From: Erwinia aphidicola
Lineage (GTDB): Bacteria > Pseudomonadota > Gammaproteobacteria > Enterobacterales > Enterobacteriaceae
Direction of reading: 5' to 3'
Length of the DNA stretch: 64,000 nt
Assembly (NCBI RefSeq): GCF_024169515.1
Contig: NZ_JAMKCQ010000001.1
Coordinates: 1,798,001-1,862,000, forward strand
Positions 12,821 to 24,463 of the stretch are shown here, in pieces (the first letter of the stretch is position 1; every line of letters starts with the position of its first letter). The notes under the pieces were generated by a model, which was not told the origin of the DNA, searched no databases, and saw only the letters and a program-made list of their open reading frames with translations. Position numbers and translations under genes: made by a program.

Positions 12821-12963
12821 ACAAAAGTCCGGTATGCGGGAGAAGAAAAGAGACGTATTTAGCCACATTTACGGCGTTTTTACATCCTGCCGCCGACTAT
12901 CTTGCTGTTTTAGTGCTTAAATAGCGGCGTTTTGCATAACCCGCGCGGTCATTTCCAGCGCGT

Positions 12964-12992
12964 TAGGCATTCCCCTGCGAAATCCGTATAAT
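12964..12992 (+). promoter_or_regulatory. probable sigma-70 promoter of rph-pyrE
   Basis: A perfect -10 hexamer TATAAT lies at 12987-12992. With a 17-bp spacer the -35 is TAGGCA at 12964-12969, four of six consensus bases. Transcription would start near 13000, leaving a short leader before the rph ATG at 13030. Confidence 0.65.
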
Positions 12993-13029
12993 GCGCGGTC
13001 AATAATGTTTAGCTAGCCGGAGAGATACT

Positions 13030-13746
13030 ATGCGTCCATCAGGCCGTAGCGCACAGCAGGTGCGCCCTGTCACCCTGACCCGTCATTACACCAAACATGC
13101 AGAAGGCTCTGTGCTGGTTGAATTCGGTGATACCAAAGTGCTGTGTACTGCCACCATTGATGAAGGCGTGCCGCGCTTTCTGAAAGGTCAGGGCCAGGGT
13201 TGGGTCACCGCCGAATACGGCATGCTGCCACGCGCGACCCACAGCCGTAACGCGCGTGAAGCGGCTAAAGGTAAGCAGGGCGGACGTACGCTGGAGATCC
13301 AGCGTCTGATCGCCCGCTCGCTGCGTGCAGCCATTGACCTGAAAGCGCTGGGTGAATTTACCATTACCCTCGACTGCGATGTGCTGCAGGCCGATGGCGG
13401 TACCCGTACCGCATCCATCACCGGCGCCTGTGTGGCGCTGGCCGATGCCCTGAATCATCTGGTCGCCATCGGTAAGCTGAAAGCCAACCCGATGAAAGGC
13501 ATGGTCGCGGCGATTTCCGTCGGTATCGTTAATGGCGAAGCGCTGTGCGACCTCGAGTACGTGGAAGACTCCGCGGCGGAAACCGATATGAACGTGGTGA
13601 TGACCGAAGATGGCCGCATGATTGAGGTGCAGGGCACCGCAGAAGGCGAACCGTTCAGCCACGACGAGCTGCTCAAGCTGCTGGCGCTGGCGCGAGGCGG
13701 TATTGATACCCTGGTCGCGGCGCAGAAAGCGGCGTTATCCAACTAA
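13030..13746 (+). CDS. rph: ribonuclease PH (full length)
   Basis: RNase PH trims tRNA 3' ends with phosphate. The 238-residue protein is complete ([29 protein letters not shown] at the N-terminus in short form), with the catalytic-core segment [20 protein letters not shown]. It lacks the frameshift known from E. coli K-12. It is co-transcribed with pyrE, whose expression depends on translation reaching the rph end. Confidence 0.96.
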   Translation: MRPSGRSAQQVRPVTLTRHYTKHAEGSVLVEFGDTKVLCTATIDEGVPRFLKGQGQGWVTAEYGMLPRATHSRNAREAAKGKQGGRTLEIQRLIARSLRAAIDLKALGEFTITLDCDVLQADGGTRTASITGACVALADALNHLVAIGKLKANPMKGMVAAISVGIVNGEALCDLEYVEDSAAETDMNVVMTEDGRMIEVQGTAEGEPFSHDELLKLLALARGGIDTLVAAQKAALSN

Positions 13747-13753
13747 ATTTTTC

Positions 13754-13780
13754 AGGCGACTTCGCAGTCGCCTTTTTCTT
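13754..13780 (+). terminator. rph-pyrE intercistronic attenuator hairpin
   Basis: AGGCGAC (13754-13760) pairs with GTCGCCT (13767-13773), followed by a T-rich tail. It begins 8 bp past the rph stop and lies before pyrE. In E. coli the same arrangement attenuates pyrE: when UTP is plentiful RNA polymerase outruns the ribosome and stops here. The sequence shows the hairpin; the control is taken from E. coli. Confidence 0.85.
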
Positions 13781-13803
13781 GCCTGAAAATTGAGGAACAC
13801 GAC

Positions 13804-14445
13804 ATGAAAGCCTGGCAGCGCCAATTTATCGAATTCGCCATCAACAAGCAGGTGCTGAAGTTTGGTGAGTTCACGCTGAAATCAGGGCGCAAAAGCCCTT
13901 ATTTCTTTAACGCAGGCCTGTTCAATACCGGGCGCGATCTTGCCCTGCTGGGCCGTTTCTACGCTCAGGCGCTGGTCGATTCCGGTATTGATTTCGACCT
14001 GGTGTTTGGCCCGGCCTACAAAGGTATTCCGATTGCTACCACCACCGTGGTGGCGCTGGCCGATCACCACGACCGCGATGTCCCTTACTGCTTTAACCGT
14101 AAGGAAGCCAAAGATCACGGCGAAGGCGGCACGCTGGTGGGTAGCCCGCTGCAGGGAAAAATTATGCTGGTGGATGACGTGATCACCGCGGGAACGGCCA
14201 TCCGTGAGTCGATGGAGATCATCGCGGCAAACAGTGCCACGCTGGCAGGCGTACTGATCTCGTTAGACCGCCAGGAACGCGGGCGCGGGGCGATTTCTGC
14301 GATTCAGGAAGTAGAGCGCGATTACGGCTGCAAGGTGATTTCAATTATTACGCTGAAAGAGCTGATTGCCTATCTGGAAGAGAAGCCGGAACTGGCCGAC
14401 CACCTGGTGGCGGTGCGCGAGTACCGCAGCGAGTTTGGTATTTAA
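13804..14445 (+). CDS. pyrE: orotate phosphoribosyltransferase
   Basis: PyrE joins orotate to PRPP to make OMP in pyrimidine synthesis. The 213-residue protein contains the PRPP-binding motif [18 protein letters not shown] (residues 119-136) and the flexible-loop segment [12 protein letters not shown]. The length is as in E. coli. It follows rph after the attenuator and is preceded by a TGAGG site. Confidence 0.96.
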   Translation: MKAWQRQFIEFAINKQVLKFGEFTLKSGRKSPYFFNAGLFNTGRDLALLGRFYAQALVDSGIDFDLVFGPAYKGIPIATTTVVALADHHDRDVPYCFNRKEAKDHGEGGTLVGSPLQGKIMLVDDVITAGTAIRESMEIIAANSATLAGVLISLDRQERGRGAISAIQEVERDYGCKVISIITLKELIAYLEEKPELADHLVAVREYRSEFGI

Positions 14446-14453
14446 GTGTTTCT

Positions 14454-14484
14454 GTAGGGGCCGATCTTCTTTTTCGATCGGCCC
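14454..14484. repeat. REP-like extragenic palindrome (element 1)
   Basis: Starts GTAG, then GGGCCGATC (14458-14466) pairs perfectly with GATCGGCCC (14476-14484) over a 9-nt T-rich loop. It lies between the convergent pyrE and slmA genes and could also stop transcription from both. It belongs to the family repeated at 37.8, 43.6, 51.2, 54.1, 55.9 and 58.1 kb. Confidence 0.8.
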
Positions 14485-14503
14485 TTATGATCAACCCACA
14501 ATG

Positions 14504-15100
14504 TCACACCAGCTGAGCGGCCAGTAGCGGCCAGCGCACGTCGAAGTCAACGGTCGGACGATAACGGAACTCTGAACGCACAAAGCGCGACAGCAGCCCT
14601 TCGCAGAACGCCAGCAGCTGGCTGGCCAGCAGTGCTTCATCGGTGGCAAAACCTTCACCCTCACGAATTTTCTTTTCGCGCATCACCAGGCGCAGCTGCA
14701 CCTCGATACGTTCAAACAGCTGATTAATCCGCCCCTGCAAACGATCCTGTTCGAACATCAGCGCATGACCGGTCAGAATGCGCGTTAAACCTGGATTACG
14801 CTCACCAAAGCCCAAGATTAACTGGGTAATCAGACGCAGACGCGGCAGCGTCTCTTTCTCGTCTTTTAGTATCAGATTGATGCGCGTAATCAGGCTGTCT
14901 TCAATAAATTCGATCAGGCTGTCAAACATCTTGGTTTTGCTGGGAAAATGCCGGTAAAGGGCCGCTTCAGATACCCCAACATTCGCCGCCAGCTTGGCGG
15001 TCGTGATGCGCTGGCTGCCATCGCTGGATTCCAGCATCTGCGCCAGTGCCTGCAGGATTTCTTCGCGACGATTCCTTTTCGCACTCTTTTTTTCTGCCAT
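14504..15100 (-). CDS. slmA: nucleoid occlusion factor SlmA
   Basis: SlmA is a TetR-family DNA-binding protein that blocks FtsZ ring assembly over the nucleoid. The 198-residue protein has an N-terminal HTH ([28 protein letters not shown] in short pieces, residues ~37-65) and the C-terminal FtsZ-binding helices. It converges on pyrE and follows dut, the standard order. Confidence 0.95.
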   Translation of the reverse strand: MAEKKSAKRNRREEILQALAQMLESSDGSQRITTAKLAANVGVSEAALYRHFPSKTKMFDSLIEFIEDSLITRINLILKDEKETLPRLRLITQLILGFGERNPGLTRILTGHALMFEQDRLQGRINQLFERIEVQLRLVMREKKIREGEGFATDEALLASQLLAFCEGLLSRFVRSEFRYRPTVDFDVRWPLLAAQLV

Positions 15101-15218
15101 GCCTTAAAAGACCCCTGAGAACATCACCATAAACGGGCAAATGCCCACGCAACGTCCGTGAGCAAAGGCTCACGGAAGAAAAAAATCAGCTTATCGTTCG
15201 TTACGGAGCGTTGGAGAG

Positions 15219-15677
15219 CTACTGGCGGCCGGAATGACCGAAACCACCTTCGCCACGCACGCTGGCGTCGAAGTCGTTCACCAGATTGAACTCTGCCTGT
15301 ACTACCGGCACGAACACCATCTGAGCGATACGCTCGCCAGGCTCGATAGTAAAGGAGTCCTGCCCACGGTTCCAGACGGAAACCATCAGCTGTCCCTGAT
15401 AATCAGAATCAATCAGGCCAACCAGGTTGCCCAGAACCACGCCGTGTTTGTGGCCAAGGCCTGAGCGCGGCAGGATCACCGCAGCCAGTTCAGGGTCCGC
15501 GATATGAATAGCCAGGCCGGTAGGTACCAGCGTGGTCGCGCCAGGGGTCAGCACGAATGCTTCCTCCAGGCAGGCACGCAGATCCAGCCCGGCGGAACCG
15601 GAGGTGGCATAGGTAGGTAACGGGAAATCGCTCCCTACGCGCGCATCCAGGATTTTAACGTCGATTTTTTTCATCAT
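15219..15677 (-). CDS. dut: dUTP diphosphatase
   Basis: Dut hydrolyses dUTP to dUMP, keeping uracil out of DNA and feeding dTMP synthesis. The start is placed at [15 protein letters not shown] (15677), giving 152 residues as in E. coli; the extra upstream residues MSAV are unsupported. Motifs seen: [21 protein letters not shown], and the glycine-rich C-terminal [11 protein letters not shown] that closes over the active site. It overlaps the end of coaBC by about 23 bp, suggesting coupled translation. Confidence 0.95.
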   Translation of the reverse strand: MMKKIDVKILDARVGSDFPLPTYATSGSAGLDLRACLEEAFVLTPGATTLVPTGLAIHIADPELAAVILPRSGLGHKHGVVLGNLVGLIDSDYQGQLMVSVWNRGQDSFTIEPGERIAQMVFVPVVQAEFNLVNDFDASVRGEGGFGHSGRQ

Positions 15678-16869
15678 AACGGCTGACAATCTCGTCTAGT
15701 AACAGTTGGCCAAGGAGTGACTTATCGCTGAGCGGTAAGACTTTTTCTCCCTCCTGCCAAAAAAGGTGAAGAGCATTGGTATCGCTTTTGAAACCCTGCC
15801 CGGCTTTGGCAACATCGTTGGCGCAGATCATGTCCAGATTCTTGCGCACGCGTTTTTGTTGCGCGTATTCTTCCACATTCTGGGTTTCAGCGGCAAATCC
15901 TACGACAAAGGGGCGGTGTTGCTGCATCGCCGCCACGCCGGCGACAATATCAGGGTTTTTCACCATCTTCAGGGTAATTTCGTCACCCTGTTTTTTAATT
16001 TTTTCCTCAGCAATCGCCACCGCGCGGTAGTCGCCCACGGCGGCACAGCCAATAAAGATTTGCTGGCTTGCTACCTTGCCCATCACCGCCTGCTGCATCT
16101 CCAGCGCGCTGACCACATCAACCCGCGTGACGCCCGCCGGTGTCTGCAGCTCTACCGGCCCGGCAACCAGCGTGACGCGGGCACCGCGTTTTGCTGCCGC
16201 AGCGGCAATGGCAAAGCCCATTTTGCCCGAGCTGTGATTACTGATAAAACGCACCGGGTCGAGCGCTTCCCGCGTCGGGCCGGCGGTGATCATAAGGTTG
16301 AGATGTTGCAAATCGTTGACGGGGGCCGCCCAGTTCACCGCATAGTCAACAATCGCCAGCGGGTCGAGCATACGCCCCGGCCCGATATCACCACAGGCCT
16401 GGCTGCCGCTGTCCGGCCCCCAGATCATCACCCCACGCTGGGCCAGCAGCTGCAAATTGTGCTGGGTAGGCAGGGCGCGGTACATCTGCTGATTCATCGC
16501 CGGTACCACGGCCAGCGGTGCCGCAGAGGCCAGGCAAATGGTGGTCACCAGGTCGTTGGCCATCCCTGCCGCCACGCGGGCAATCAGGTCAGCGGTGGCG
16601 GGTGCCAGAATCACCAGCTCGGCCCACTTGCCCAACTCGATATGGCCCATTGCCGCTTCTGCCGCCGGGTCGAGCAGATCGTCAGAGACCGGATAACCGG
16701 AAACGGCCTGCAGGCTGAGCGGAGTAATAAACGCTTTTGCTGCGTCGGTCATGACTACGCGCACTTCCGCGCCACGGTCGCGCAGGCGGCGCACCAGCTC
16801 GGGGGCTTTATACGCGGCAATACCCCCGCTGACGCCCAGAACAATACGTTTCCCGGTTAATCCCATCAT
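15655..16869 (-). CDS. coaBC: bifunctional phosphopantothenoylcysteine decarboxylase/synthetase
   Basis: CoaBC (Dfp) carries out two steps of coenzyme A synthesis: CTP-dependent addition of cysteine to 4'-phosphopantothenate, and decarboxylation. About 404 residues from the ATG pair at 16864-16869. The N-terminal flavoprotein half has [10 protein letters not shown] and PAMNQQMY; the C-terminal synthetase half has [24 protein letters not shown] and the KMVKNPDIV motif. A longer start at 16932 is rejected for lack of similarity. It is divergent from radC. Confidence 0.94.
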   Translation of the reverse strand: MMGLTGKRIVLGVSGGIAAYKAPELVRRLRDRGAEVRVVMTDAAKAFITPLSLQAVSGYPVSDDLLDPAAEAAMGHIELGKWAELVILAPATADLIARVAAGMANDLVTTICLASAAPLAVVPAMNQQMYRALPTQHNLQLLAQRGVMIWGPDSGSQACGDIGPGRMLDPLAIVDYAVNWAAPVNDLQHLNLMITAGPTREALDPVRFISNHSSGKMGFAIAAAAAKRGARVTLVAGPVELQTPAGVTRVDVVSALEMQQAVMGKVASQQIFIGCAAVGDYRAVAIAEEKIKKQGDEITLKMVKNPDIVAGVAAMQQHRPFVVGFAAETQNVEEYAQQKRVRKNLDMICANDVAKAGQGFKSDTNALHLFWQEGEKVLPLSDKSLLGQLLLDEIVSRYDEKNRR

Positions 16870-17060
16870 TTTCTGTCGCCTTCTGTTAAGCCTGCTGGCG
16901 GTATTCGCGCCACAAGAGAAACATTTTACCACACTCCGTCTGGCTGACTATTTCGCACCTCGCCACCTTTGCGAGCCGTCTCGTAAAGTCAGCACATCAC
17001 CATAGAAAACTACTGTATATAATGCCATGCTTTCTGCACTTCAGGAAGAGGGAGCAAGCG

Positions 17061-17744
17061 ATGAGCAAAACTAACGGGTGGCAGGAGCCGGGAATGCCTC
17101 CGCGCGAAAAACTGGAAAACTTTGGGGTGGCGACGCTCAGTGACAGCGAACTGTTAGCGATTTTTCTGCGCATCGGTACCCGGGATATGTCTGTTATGGC
17201 GCTGGCACAGCGGCTGCTGGTGGAGTTCGGTTCTCTCTATCAGCTGATGAATGCGCCCGCGAAAAAATTGCAGGCCGTCCATGGCATCGGATTAGCGAAA
17301 TATTCCCAGCTCAAGGCGATAGCGGAGCTGGCAAAGCGCTGCCATGCCTGCCGGGAATCGGTGGAAAACCGTGTGGTTGATAGTTCTACCGAGGTGCTGG
17401 ATTTCTTACGCAGTTCGCTTGGGGATAAAGAAAGGGAGATTTTTCAGGTGATCTTTCTGGATAATCAGCACCGGGTGATTTACACCAGCGAAATGTTCAG
17501 CGGCACCCTGAACAGCGTGGAGGTTCACCCGCGGGAAATTGTGCGTGAAGCGTTGAAACGCAATGCAGGCGCAGTGATTCTGGCACATAATCACCCGTCC
17601 GGCGTGGCTGAGCCCAGCCGGGCCGACCGCAATATTACGCAGCAAATAGTGAGTGCCTGCACTCTTATGCACATTCGGGTGCTCGACCACTTTGTGCTCG
17701 GCCGGGAGGAGTACGTCTCATTTGCCGAACGCGGATGGCTGTGA
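17061..17744 (+). CDS. radC: RadC-family JAMM-domain protein
   Basis: The 227-residue protein has an N-terminal helix-hairpin-helix region ([15 protein letters not shown]) and a C-terminal JAMM/MPN metal site ([17 protein letters not shown] with the HxH...D pattern). The family was once linked to repair, but its activity is not established. The start at 17061 ([11 protein letters not shown]) follows a GGAGC site; an upstream in-frame start at 17022 is unlikely. It lies divergent from coaBC and upstream of rpmBG, as in E. coli. Confidence 0.92.
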   Translation: MSKTNGWQEPGMPPREKLENFGVATLSDSELLAIFLRIGTRDMSVMALAQRLLVEFGSLYQLMNAPAKKLQAVHGIGLAKYSQLKAIAELAKRCHACRESVENRVVDSSTEVLDFLRSSLGDKEREIFQVIFLDNQHRVIYTSEMFSGTLNSVEVHPREIVREALKRNAGAVILAHNHPSGVAEPSRADRNITQQIVSACTLMHIRVLDHFVLGREEYVSFAERGWL

Positions 17745-17867
17745 GCGCCAGCCTGTAATTTAGCCTTTTTTTGCTTTACCTGAGGTTTTACAGCAGCTAA
17801 AGCGAACAAATCCCGTGCAGATAAGACAATTGTACGCGATCCAGAGGGATCTTTATCTGTACGGGGC

Positions 17868-17896
17868 TTGAGCACTCGCGCCACAGGGCGTATACT
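17868..17896 (+). promoter_or_regulatory. sigma-70 promoter of rpmBG
   Basis: TTGAGC (17868-17873), 17-bp spacer, TATACT (17891-17896): a near-consensus pair. It lies about 150 bp before the rpmB start, leaving a fairly long leader (about 17903-18042) that could carry regulatory structure. The remaining gene-free bases after radC show nothing else clear. Confidence 0.75.
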
Positions 17897-18021
17897 ACGC
17901 CACCTTTGAGAATCTCGGGTTTGGCGTTTTGGGCCTGCTCAGCGGGTTCACATAGAACTCGCCTGGATGGGCTATAAGCCTGACGAGGCGGCTAAAACCT
18001 TATTTTTAAAGCTCGAGCTGA

Positions 18022-18279
<258 letters not shown>

Positions 18280-18293
18280 GGTAAAGGAACTGA

Positions 18294-18464
<171 letters not shown>

Positions 18465-18481
18465 TTAATCTCAGTGGATAA

Positions 18482-18508
18482 AAACCCGGCTTCGGCCGGG
18501 TTTTTTTG
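18482..18508 (+). terminator. rpmBG terminator
   Basis: AAACCCGGC-TTC-GGCCGGGTTT hairpin followed by a T-run, 18 bp downstream of the rpmG stop. A textbook intrinsic terminator. Confidence 0.9.
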
Positions 18509-18571
18509 TTTCTGCGGGTCTGTAATACTGTGCGGCATCGCAGGTGACCAAACAGCAACGGAGGCGAGAAT

Positions 18572-19381
18572 ATGCCAGAGTTACCCGAGGTTGAAACCAG
18601 CCGACGCGGGATCGAACCGCACCTGGTTGGCGCCACTATTCTGCATGCGGTGGTGCGAAATTCACGCCTGCGCTGGCCGGTGTCACAGGAGATCCACGCG
18701 CTAAGCGACCAGCCGGTGCTCAGCGTTCAGCGCCGGGCGAAATATCTGCTGCTGGAGCTGCCGACGGGCTGGATCATCATCCACCTGGGTATGTCGGGCA
18801 GCCTGCGCGTGCTGCCGGAGGAGCTACCTGCGGCGAAGCATGACCACGTCGACCTGGTGATGAGCAATGGCAAAGTGCTGCGTTATACCGACCCGCGTCG
18901 CTTTGGCGCCTGGCTGTGGAGCCCGGATCTGACGGCCAGCTCGGTACTCTCCCATCTCGGGCCAGAACCGTTGAGCGATGACTTTTCCGCGCAGTATCTG
19001 TTTGAAAAATCACGCGGTAAACGCACGGCGGTAAAACCCTGGCTGATGGACAACAAAATAGTGGTGGGGGTGGGCAACATCTACGCCAGCGAATCGCTGT
19101 TTGTCGCCGGGATCCTGCCCGATCGTCCGGCAATGGAACTGAGCGAAGCCGATACCGCGCTGCTGGTCCGCACCATCAAGGCGGTGCTGCTGCGTTCGAT
19201 TGAGCAGGGCGGCACCACGCTGCGCGACTTTTTACAAAGCGACGGCAAGCCGGGCTATTTTGCTCAGGAGCTGCAGGTTTATGGTCGGGCAGGGGAGCCG
19301 TGCAGAGCGTGCGGTACGCCGATTGAAATCAGCAAGCACGGGCAGCGCAGCACCTTCTTCTGCCGCCGCTGCCAGAAGTAA
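18572..19381 (+). CDS. mutM: formamidopyrimidine-DNA glycosylase
   Basis: MutM (Fpg) removes 8-oxoguanine and ring-opened purines. The 269-residue protein begins with the catalytic MPELPEVET (Pro1 nucleophile after Met removal), has the DNA-binding GVGNIYASE segment, and ends with a four-cysteine zinc finger (CRACGTPIE...FFCRRCQK). Convergent with coaD (2-bp gap between stops). Confidence 0.96.
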   Translation: MPELPEVETSRRGIEPHLVGATILHAVVRNSRLRWPVSQEIHALSDQPVLSVQRRAKYLLLELPTGWIIIHLGMSGSLRVLPEELPAAKHDHVDLVMSNGKVLRYTDPRRFGAWLWSPDLTASSVLSHLGPEPLSDDFSAQYLFEKSRGKRTAVKPWLMDNKIVVGVGNIYASESLFVAGILPDRPAMELSEADTALLVRTIKAVLLRSIEQGGTTLRDFLQSDGKPGYFAQELQVYGRAGEPCRACGTPIEISKHGQRSTFFCRRCQK

Positions 19382-19383
19382 TC

Positions 19384-20633
<1,250 letters not shown>

Positions 20634-21911
20634 TTAATGATTCCGCTGTGGCAGATGAGGTTCCAGTAAATGTAGCAGGCGCTGCAGAGCACCCTGGTTC
20701 TGATGCAGCACATCAACGGCATGACGGCCGTAGTAGAGGCGGTAGTCCTCATCGGTCAGCAGATTGCCAATCTCTTTATCCAGCGACTCCGCATCCGTAA
20801 CGGTGATCAGACCATCTGCCTGCTGCAGGCGGGCGCAGATATCTTTAAAATTAAAGGTATGTGGCCCCATCAGTACCGGAATAGCGTGGGCGGCAGGCTC
20901 CAGTGGATTGTGGCCACCGCGCTCGACCAGGCTGCCGCCAACAAAGGCGAGATCGGCAATGCCGTACAGCAGCATCAGCTCGCCCATGGTATCGCCAATC
21001 ACCACCTCAGTGCTGCCGGACGGGATCTCACCGCTGCTGCGCAGGATATAGCTGAAGCCATTTTTTTGCGTCAGCGCGCGCGCCGTCTCGAAACGTTCCG
21101 GGTGGCGCGGCACCAGGATCAGCAGCAGATTAGGGAATCGCGCCAGTAATTTGCGGTGCGCGTCCAGAATAATACTCTCTTCCCCTTCATGGGTACTGGT
21201 GGCAATCCACACCGGGCGGCGTGGCGCCCACTGGCGGCGCAGGGTGATCGCGCGGGCAGCCAGCTCTGGCGTCACGGAAATATCAAATTTCAGGCTGCCG
21301 GTGACCGCCAGATGAGAGCGCTTCAGACCAAGGCTGATAAAGCGCTCCCCGTCTTCGGCATTCTGCGCGGCGATAAGCGTAATACGTTGCAGCAATCGCT
21401 TCATAAATTTGCCGATTTTCTGGTAACCCCTGGCGGAGCGTTCTGACAGCCGGGCGTTGGCAATCACCAGCGGGATTTTGCGCTCGTGCAGCTGAGTGAT
21501 CATGTTCGGCCAGAGCTCGGTTTCCATGATGATCACCAGGCGTGGGCGCACGGTATCGAAGAAGCGGTTCATCGCCCCGGGCAGGTCGTAAGGCAGATAG
21601 ACGTGATGCACATCTTTGCCGAAGGCAGAGCTGGCACGTTCAGACCCGGTGGGGGTCATGGTGGTGACCACGATAGGCAGATCGGGGTAGCGATGGCGCA
21701 GCGCCCGCACCAGCGGAATGGCGGCCAGCGTTTCGCCCACCGAAACTGAATGCAACAGAATACCGTCAGGCTTTACTTTGCCTGCGCAAAAGCCATAGCG
21801 TTCCGCCCAGCGTTTGCGATAGGCGGGGGCTTTCCGGCCGCGGAGCCAGAGACGAAGCCAGATTAACGGCTGAATGAGATACAGCAGAGCGGTATAAATG
21901 GTAATCATCAC
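20634..21911 (-). CDS. waaA: Kdo transferase WaaA
   Basis: WaaA (KdtA) adds the two Kdo sugars to lipid IVA at the inner membrane. The 425-residue protein has an N-terminal membrane anchor (MITIYTALLYLIQPLIWL), the acceptor-side motif LHSVSVGETLAAIPL with the conserved Glu, and the donor-side region GGSLVERGGHNPLEPAA. It is the first gene of waaA-waaE-coaD. Confidence 0.95.
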   Translation of the reverse strand: MMITIYTALLYLIQPLIWLRLWLRGRKAPAYRKRWAERYGFCAGKVKPDGILLHSVSVGETLAAIPLVRALRHRYPDLPIVVTTMTPTGSERASSAFGKDVHHVYLPYDLPGAMNRFFDTVRPRLVIIMETELWPNMITQLHERKIPLVIANARLSERSARGYQKIGKFMKRLLQRITLIAAQNAEDGERFISLGLKRSHLAVTGSLKFDISVTPELAARAITLRRQWAPRRPVWIATSTHEGEESIILDAHRKLLARFPNLLLILVPRHPERFETARALTQKNGFSYILRSSGEIPSGSTEVVIGDTMGELMLLYGIADLAFVGGSLVERGGHNPLEPAAHAIPVLMGPHTFNFKDICARLQQADGLITVTDAESLDKEIGNLLTDEDYRLYYGRHAVDVLHQNQGALQRLLHLLEPHLPQRNH

Positions 21912-22306
21912 ATTGCTTTTCAGGTGAACAGAGACTTACGCCCGGAGGTAGCCAAAAAATGAGAAATAATACGGCATGTTAGCAGATAAGTTGGGCGGGC
22001 TCACACTACTTCATAAGGGTGAACCTGCGGCCGGAGCACTGGAGTTATCCCCTCATTGGAGAAAATAACAATCCATACAAATTTGAATGGGTTAAAAACG
22101 GCTAAGGATTATCTGGATTTTTTTTGACTTTCCGTGTGCAATTCCAGTCCGAGGGGTGTCAAATAGCTAAAGCACCACCCGTTGCCGCTGGCGGGAAGGA
22201 GGCAATATTCAATGGATGGGGGTACTCAGGGGATGGTAACGCGCTAATCGCGCCTTAAATTGATTATGTACATCTGGCGCACCTGTGCGCTGCAGGTTAA
22301 TGAGTA
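21912..22306. other. 395-bp intergenic region between divergent waaA and GT9 gene
   Basis: No supported gene. It must contain the promoters for waaA (leftward) and the GT9 gene (rightward). A GGAGGTAGC at 21945-21953 is one base off the core of the ops/JUMPstart antitermination element but lacks the rest of it, so it is not called. The region is of mixed composition, with an A/T-rich centre near 22060-22130. Confidence 0.5.
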
Positions 22307-23314
22307 ATGAAGAATATTTTAGTGATACGCCGGGACAATATCGGCGATTTGGTTTGTACAACACCGCTGATCGAAGGGATAAAAACGGCTTATCCTGAGG
22401 CTAACGTCTATCTGCTGATCAACACTGTTAGTCAGGACGTGGTGAAAAATAATCCGCATATTACCCGCACCTTCATTTACCGCAAGGCGAAGCACGCTGC
22501 GGGGAGATCCGCCAAGCTGGGGGTCTATTTTGAACGCCTGAAAATGTTTATGCAGCTGCGCCGCATTCATTTTGACGCCACCATTCTTGCGAATCCCGTT
22601 CCTTGTAAATACAGCCTGCGTCTGGCGAAAATGGCCGGTGCAAAGCATATTATTGGCGCCGATACCGGTGACAAAAGCATCACTGTGCCTTACCGCCGTG
22701 CGGATTTTCGCGGTGAGCATCAGGTTGAGCAGACCTTCAGCTATCTGTCAGCGATCACTGACCAACAGATTGCCATTCCGCCCGTGCGCATTTGGCTCAC
22801 CGAGCAGGAGCGCCAGCATGCCCGGCAACGTATTGAACAGCTTCAGCCAGGGCAACCGATTGGGCTGGCTGTGCACATCAGCAGCCGCAGTCCGAAACGG
22901 CGTTGGCCGCTGGAGCGCTATGTCGCCATTATTCAGCAGTATCTGCAGGAAAACAGCGGAAGTGTACTGATCTTCTGGTCGCCGCAGGGCACGCTGGCGC
23001 CGGATGATGTTGGCGATCGGCACCGCGCCGAGCAGGTACTGGCGGCATGTCATAGCCCGCGTGTTTCACTCTATCCTACCGCTTCCGTGCGTGAGCTGGT
23101 TGCAGCGTACGAGCAGTGTGCGCAGGTGTTATGCAGTGATGGTGGGCAGATGCATCTGGCCGCAGCGATGCATAAAAAGCAGGTGGTGTTCTTTGGTGAT
23201 ACCAATAAAAATGAGTGGCACCCGTGGTCAGGTGGTTACGATATTCTGCAAACAGTGTCTGGTGACTGCATTGATGTTCAAGTCAATGAAGTTTGGGAAA
23301 AAATACGCGCGTAA
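22307..23314 (+). CDS. GT9 heptosyltransferase-like glycosyltransferase
   Basis: A 335-residue protein of the heptosyltransferase fold: N-terminal ILVIRRDNIGDLVCTTPLIE and the C-terminal donor-site motif CSDGGQMHLAAAM. This equals the family pattern (S/D-x-G-x-x-H-x-A-A-A) seen in WaaC, WaaF and WaaQ. It is one of five GT9 genes in this cluster and runs opposite to the flanking waaA and wabH, so it seems to be a separate unit. The acceptor and exact sugar cannot be read from sequence. Confidence 0.82.
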   Translation: MKNILVIRRDNIGDLVCTTPLIEGIKTAYPEANVYLLINTVSQDVVKNNPHITRTFIYRKAKHAAGRSAKLGVYFERLKMFMQLRRIHFDATILANPVPCKYSLRLAKMAGAKHIIGADTGDKSITVPYRRADFRGEHQVEQTFSYLSAITDQQIAIPPVRIWLTEQERQHARQRIEQLQPGQPIGLAVHISSRSPKRRWPLERYVAIIQQYLQENSGSVLIFWSPQGTLAPDDVGDRHRAEQVLAACHSPRVSLYPTASVRELVAAYEQCAQVLCSDGGQMHLAAAMHKKQVVFFGDTNKNEWHPWSGGYDILQTVSGDCIDVQVNEVWEKIRA

Positions 23315-23353
23315 TTATACATGCCCCGACCTGATGGCTGGGGCGCTTACACT

Positions 23354-24463
23354 TCAGTACTGAGCTTTTTGCAAAGCTAGATATTTATCCAGAATAATGT
23401 CATAGCTAAAACGCTGATACATCTCCTCCACAATCATCGGGGGGGAATGCCAGGCTTTCTGCATTTTCTCTGCTAACGATTCGCTGGTTAATTCCGCCAG
23501 AAACGGCCGTAACTCTCCACTCATAATCTCTGCAGCTCCACCTGGACAGTTCGTACTGATTACCGGTGTATGGCACATCAACGCTTCAATCAACACCGAA
23601 GGTAGCCCTTCGCTGTCTGAACTGAGCGCAACCATTCTCGCCCCTTTGATAATCGGCAAGGGGTTTTGGGTAAAACCCGCAAGAATAACTTTGTCCTGCA
23701 GCTCCAGGCTGGAGATTTTATCCTTAATCTGCTGCGCGACAGATTCTTCGCCCTGACCGACCAGAATTAATTTACCGGGAAGATCGGCGAGAGCAAATGC
23801 TTCCAGCAAGCGATCATGGCGCTTCACCTGATGAAAGCGCCCGACATGCGCAATATAGCTTTCTGCCGCATAGGGGTTTTCCCCAGCGGCGCGCTGTATG
23901 ATTTCGCTGATATTAAACGGGTTGTAGATAGTTTGGATGGTTTTGGGCTTGATACCCACTTTCTGTAAGAGGTCTTTGCCCACAGCATCGGAGACGGTGA
24001 TCATCTGCTGATTTTTATAAACTTTTTTCAGCTTTAGCTTTTTAAACCACAGGCTGAATCCCCTTTTATTGCCAAGATATGAGCGCGAAAACATGCCGTG
24101 CACGCAGAACCACAAATTGCATGAGCGCAGTAATTTTGAGCGCACAACAATCCTGTCTGTTTTATGCAAACTGCTGATAACCAGAGATGGAAGACCATAC
24201 TTGTCAAAGAGCCCAGGCAACAAGCGATCCAGCGAAGCAGAACGCCTCGCTAATTCAGATAGCTTGCGGAAAGCGCCTTTCCCGTTGTCATGATCTACAA
24301 AGTAGTTGATGCAGTCAGGTATCTCGTAGTCGCGACGTTTATCCAGGGCAAGCAAGGTCACAACACATCCGCGCTCGGCGAGTCCCTTTGCCAGCGTCAG
24401 AGTAACATTTTCTGCCCCTCCGCCCGGAAGTCCATCGATGATAAACAGGATATGGCTTTTCAT
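23354..24463 (-). CDS. wabH: GT4 LPS core glycosyltransferase (WabH-like)
   Basis: A 369-residue GT4 enzyme: glycine-rich DGLPGGGAENVTLTLAKGL at the N-terminus and the donor motif SDSEGLPSVLIEAL (E-x7-E type) near residues 280-295. Its position after wabG and near waaA/wabN matches wabH of Klebsiella, which adds N-acetylglucosamine to the core for later deacetylation by WabN. Its start overlaps the wabG stop (ATGA). The symbol rests on synteny plus family; it could be another core transferase. Confidence 0.68.
   Translation of the reverse strand: MKSHILFIIDGLPGGGAENVTLTLAKGLAERGCVVTLLALDKRRDYEIPDCINYFVDHDNGKGAFRKLSELARRSASLDRLLPGLFDKYGLPSLVISSLHKTDRIVVRSKLLRSCNLWFCVHGMFSRSYLGNKRGFSLWFKKLKLKKVYKNQQMITVSDAVGKDLLQKVGIKPKTIQTIYNPFNISEIIQRAAGENPYAAESYIAHVGRFHQVKRHDRLLEAFALADLPGKLILVGQGEESVAQQIKDKISSLELQDKVILAGFTQNPLPIIKGARMVALSSDSEGLPSVLIEALMCHTPVISTNCPGGAAEIMSGELRPFLAELTSESLAEKMQKAWHSPPMIVEEMYQRFSYDIILDKYLALQKAQY

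Noticed and set aside
15155..15176. TCCGTGAGC/GCTCACGGA hairpin between dut and slmA
   Set aside because: Strong stem but no T-run in the direction of dut transcription; may be a stalled or Rho-type end, not callable.
15766..16860. 364-codon open frame antisense to coaBC
   Set aside because: Shadow of a clear essential gene, without domain resemblance.
21945..21953. GGAGGTAGC resembling the ops/JUMPstart element upstream of the GT9 gene
   Set aside because: One base off the core and without the rest of the JUMPstart sequence or its paired repeat; about 350 bp from the gene.
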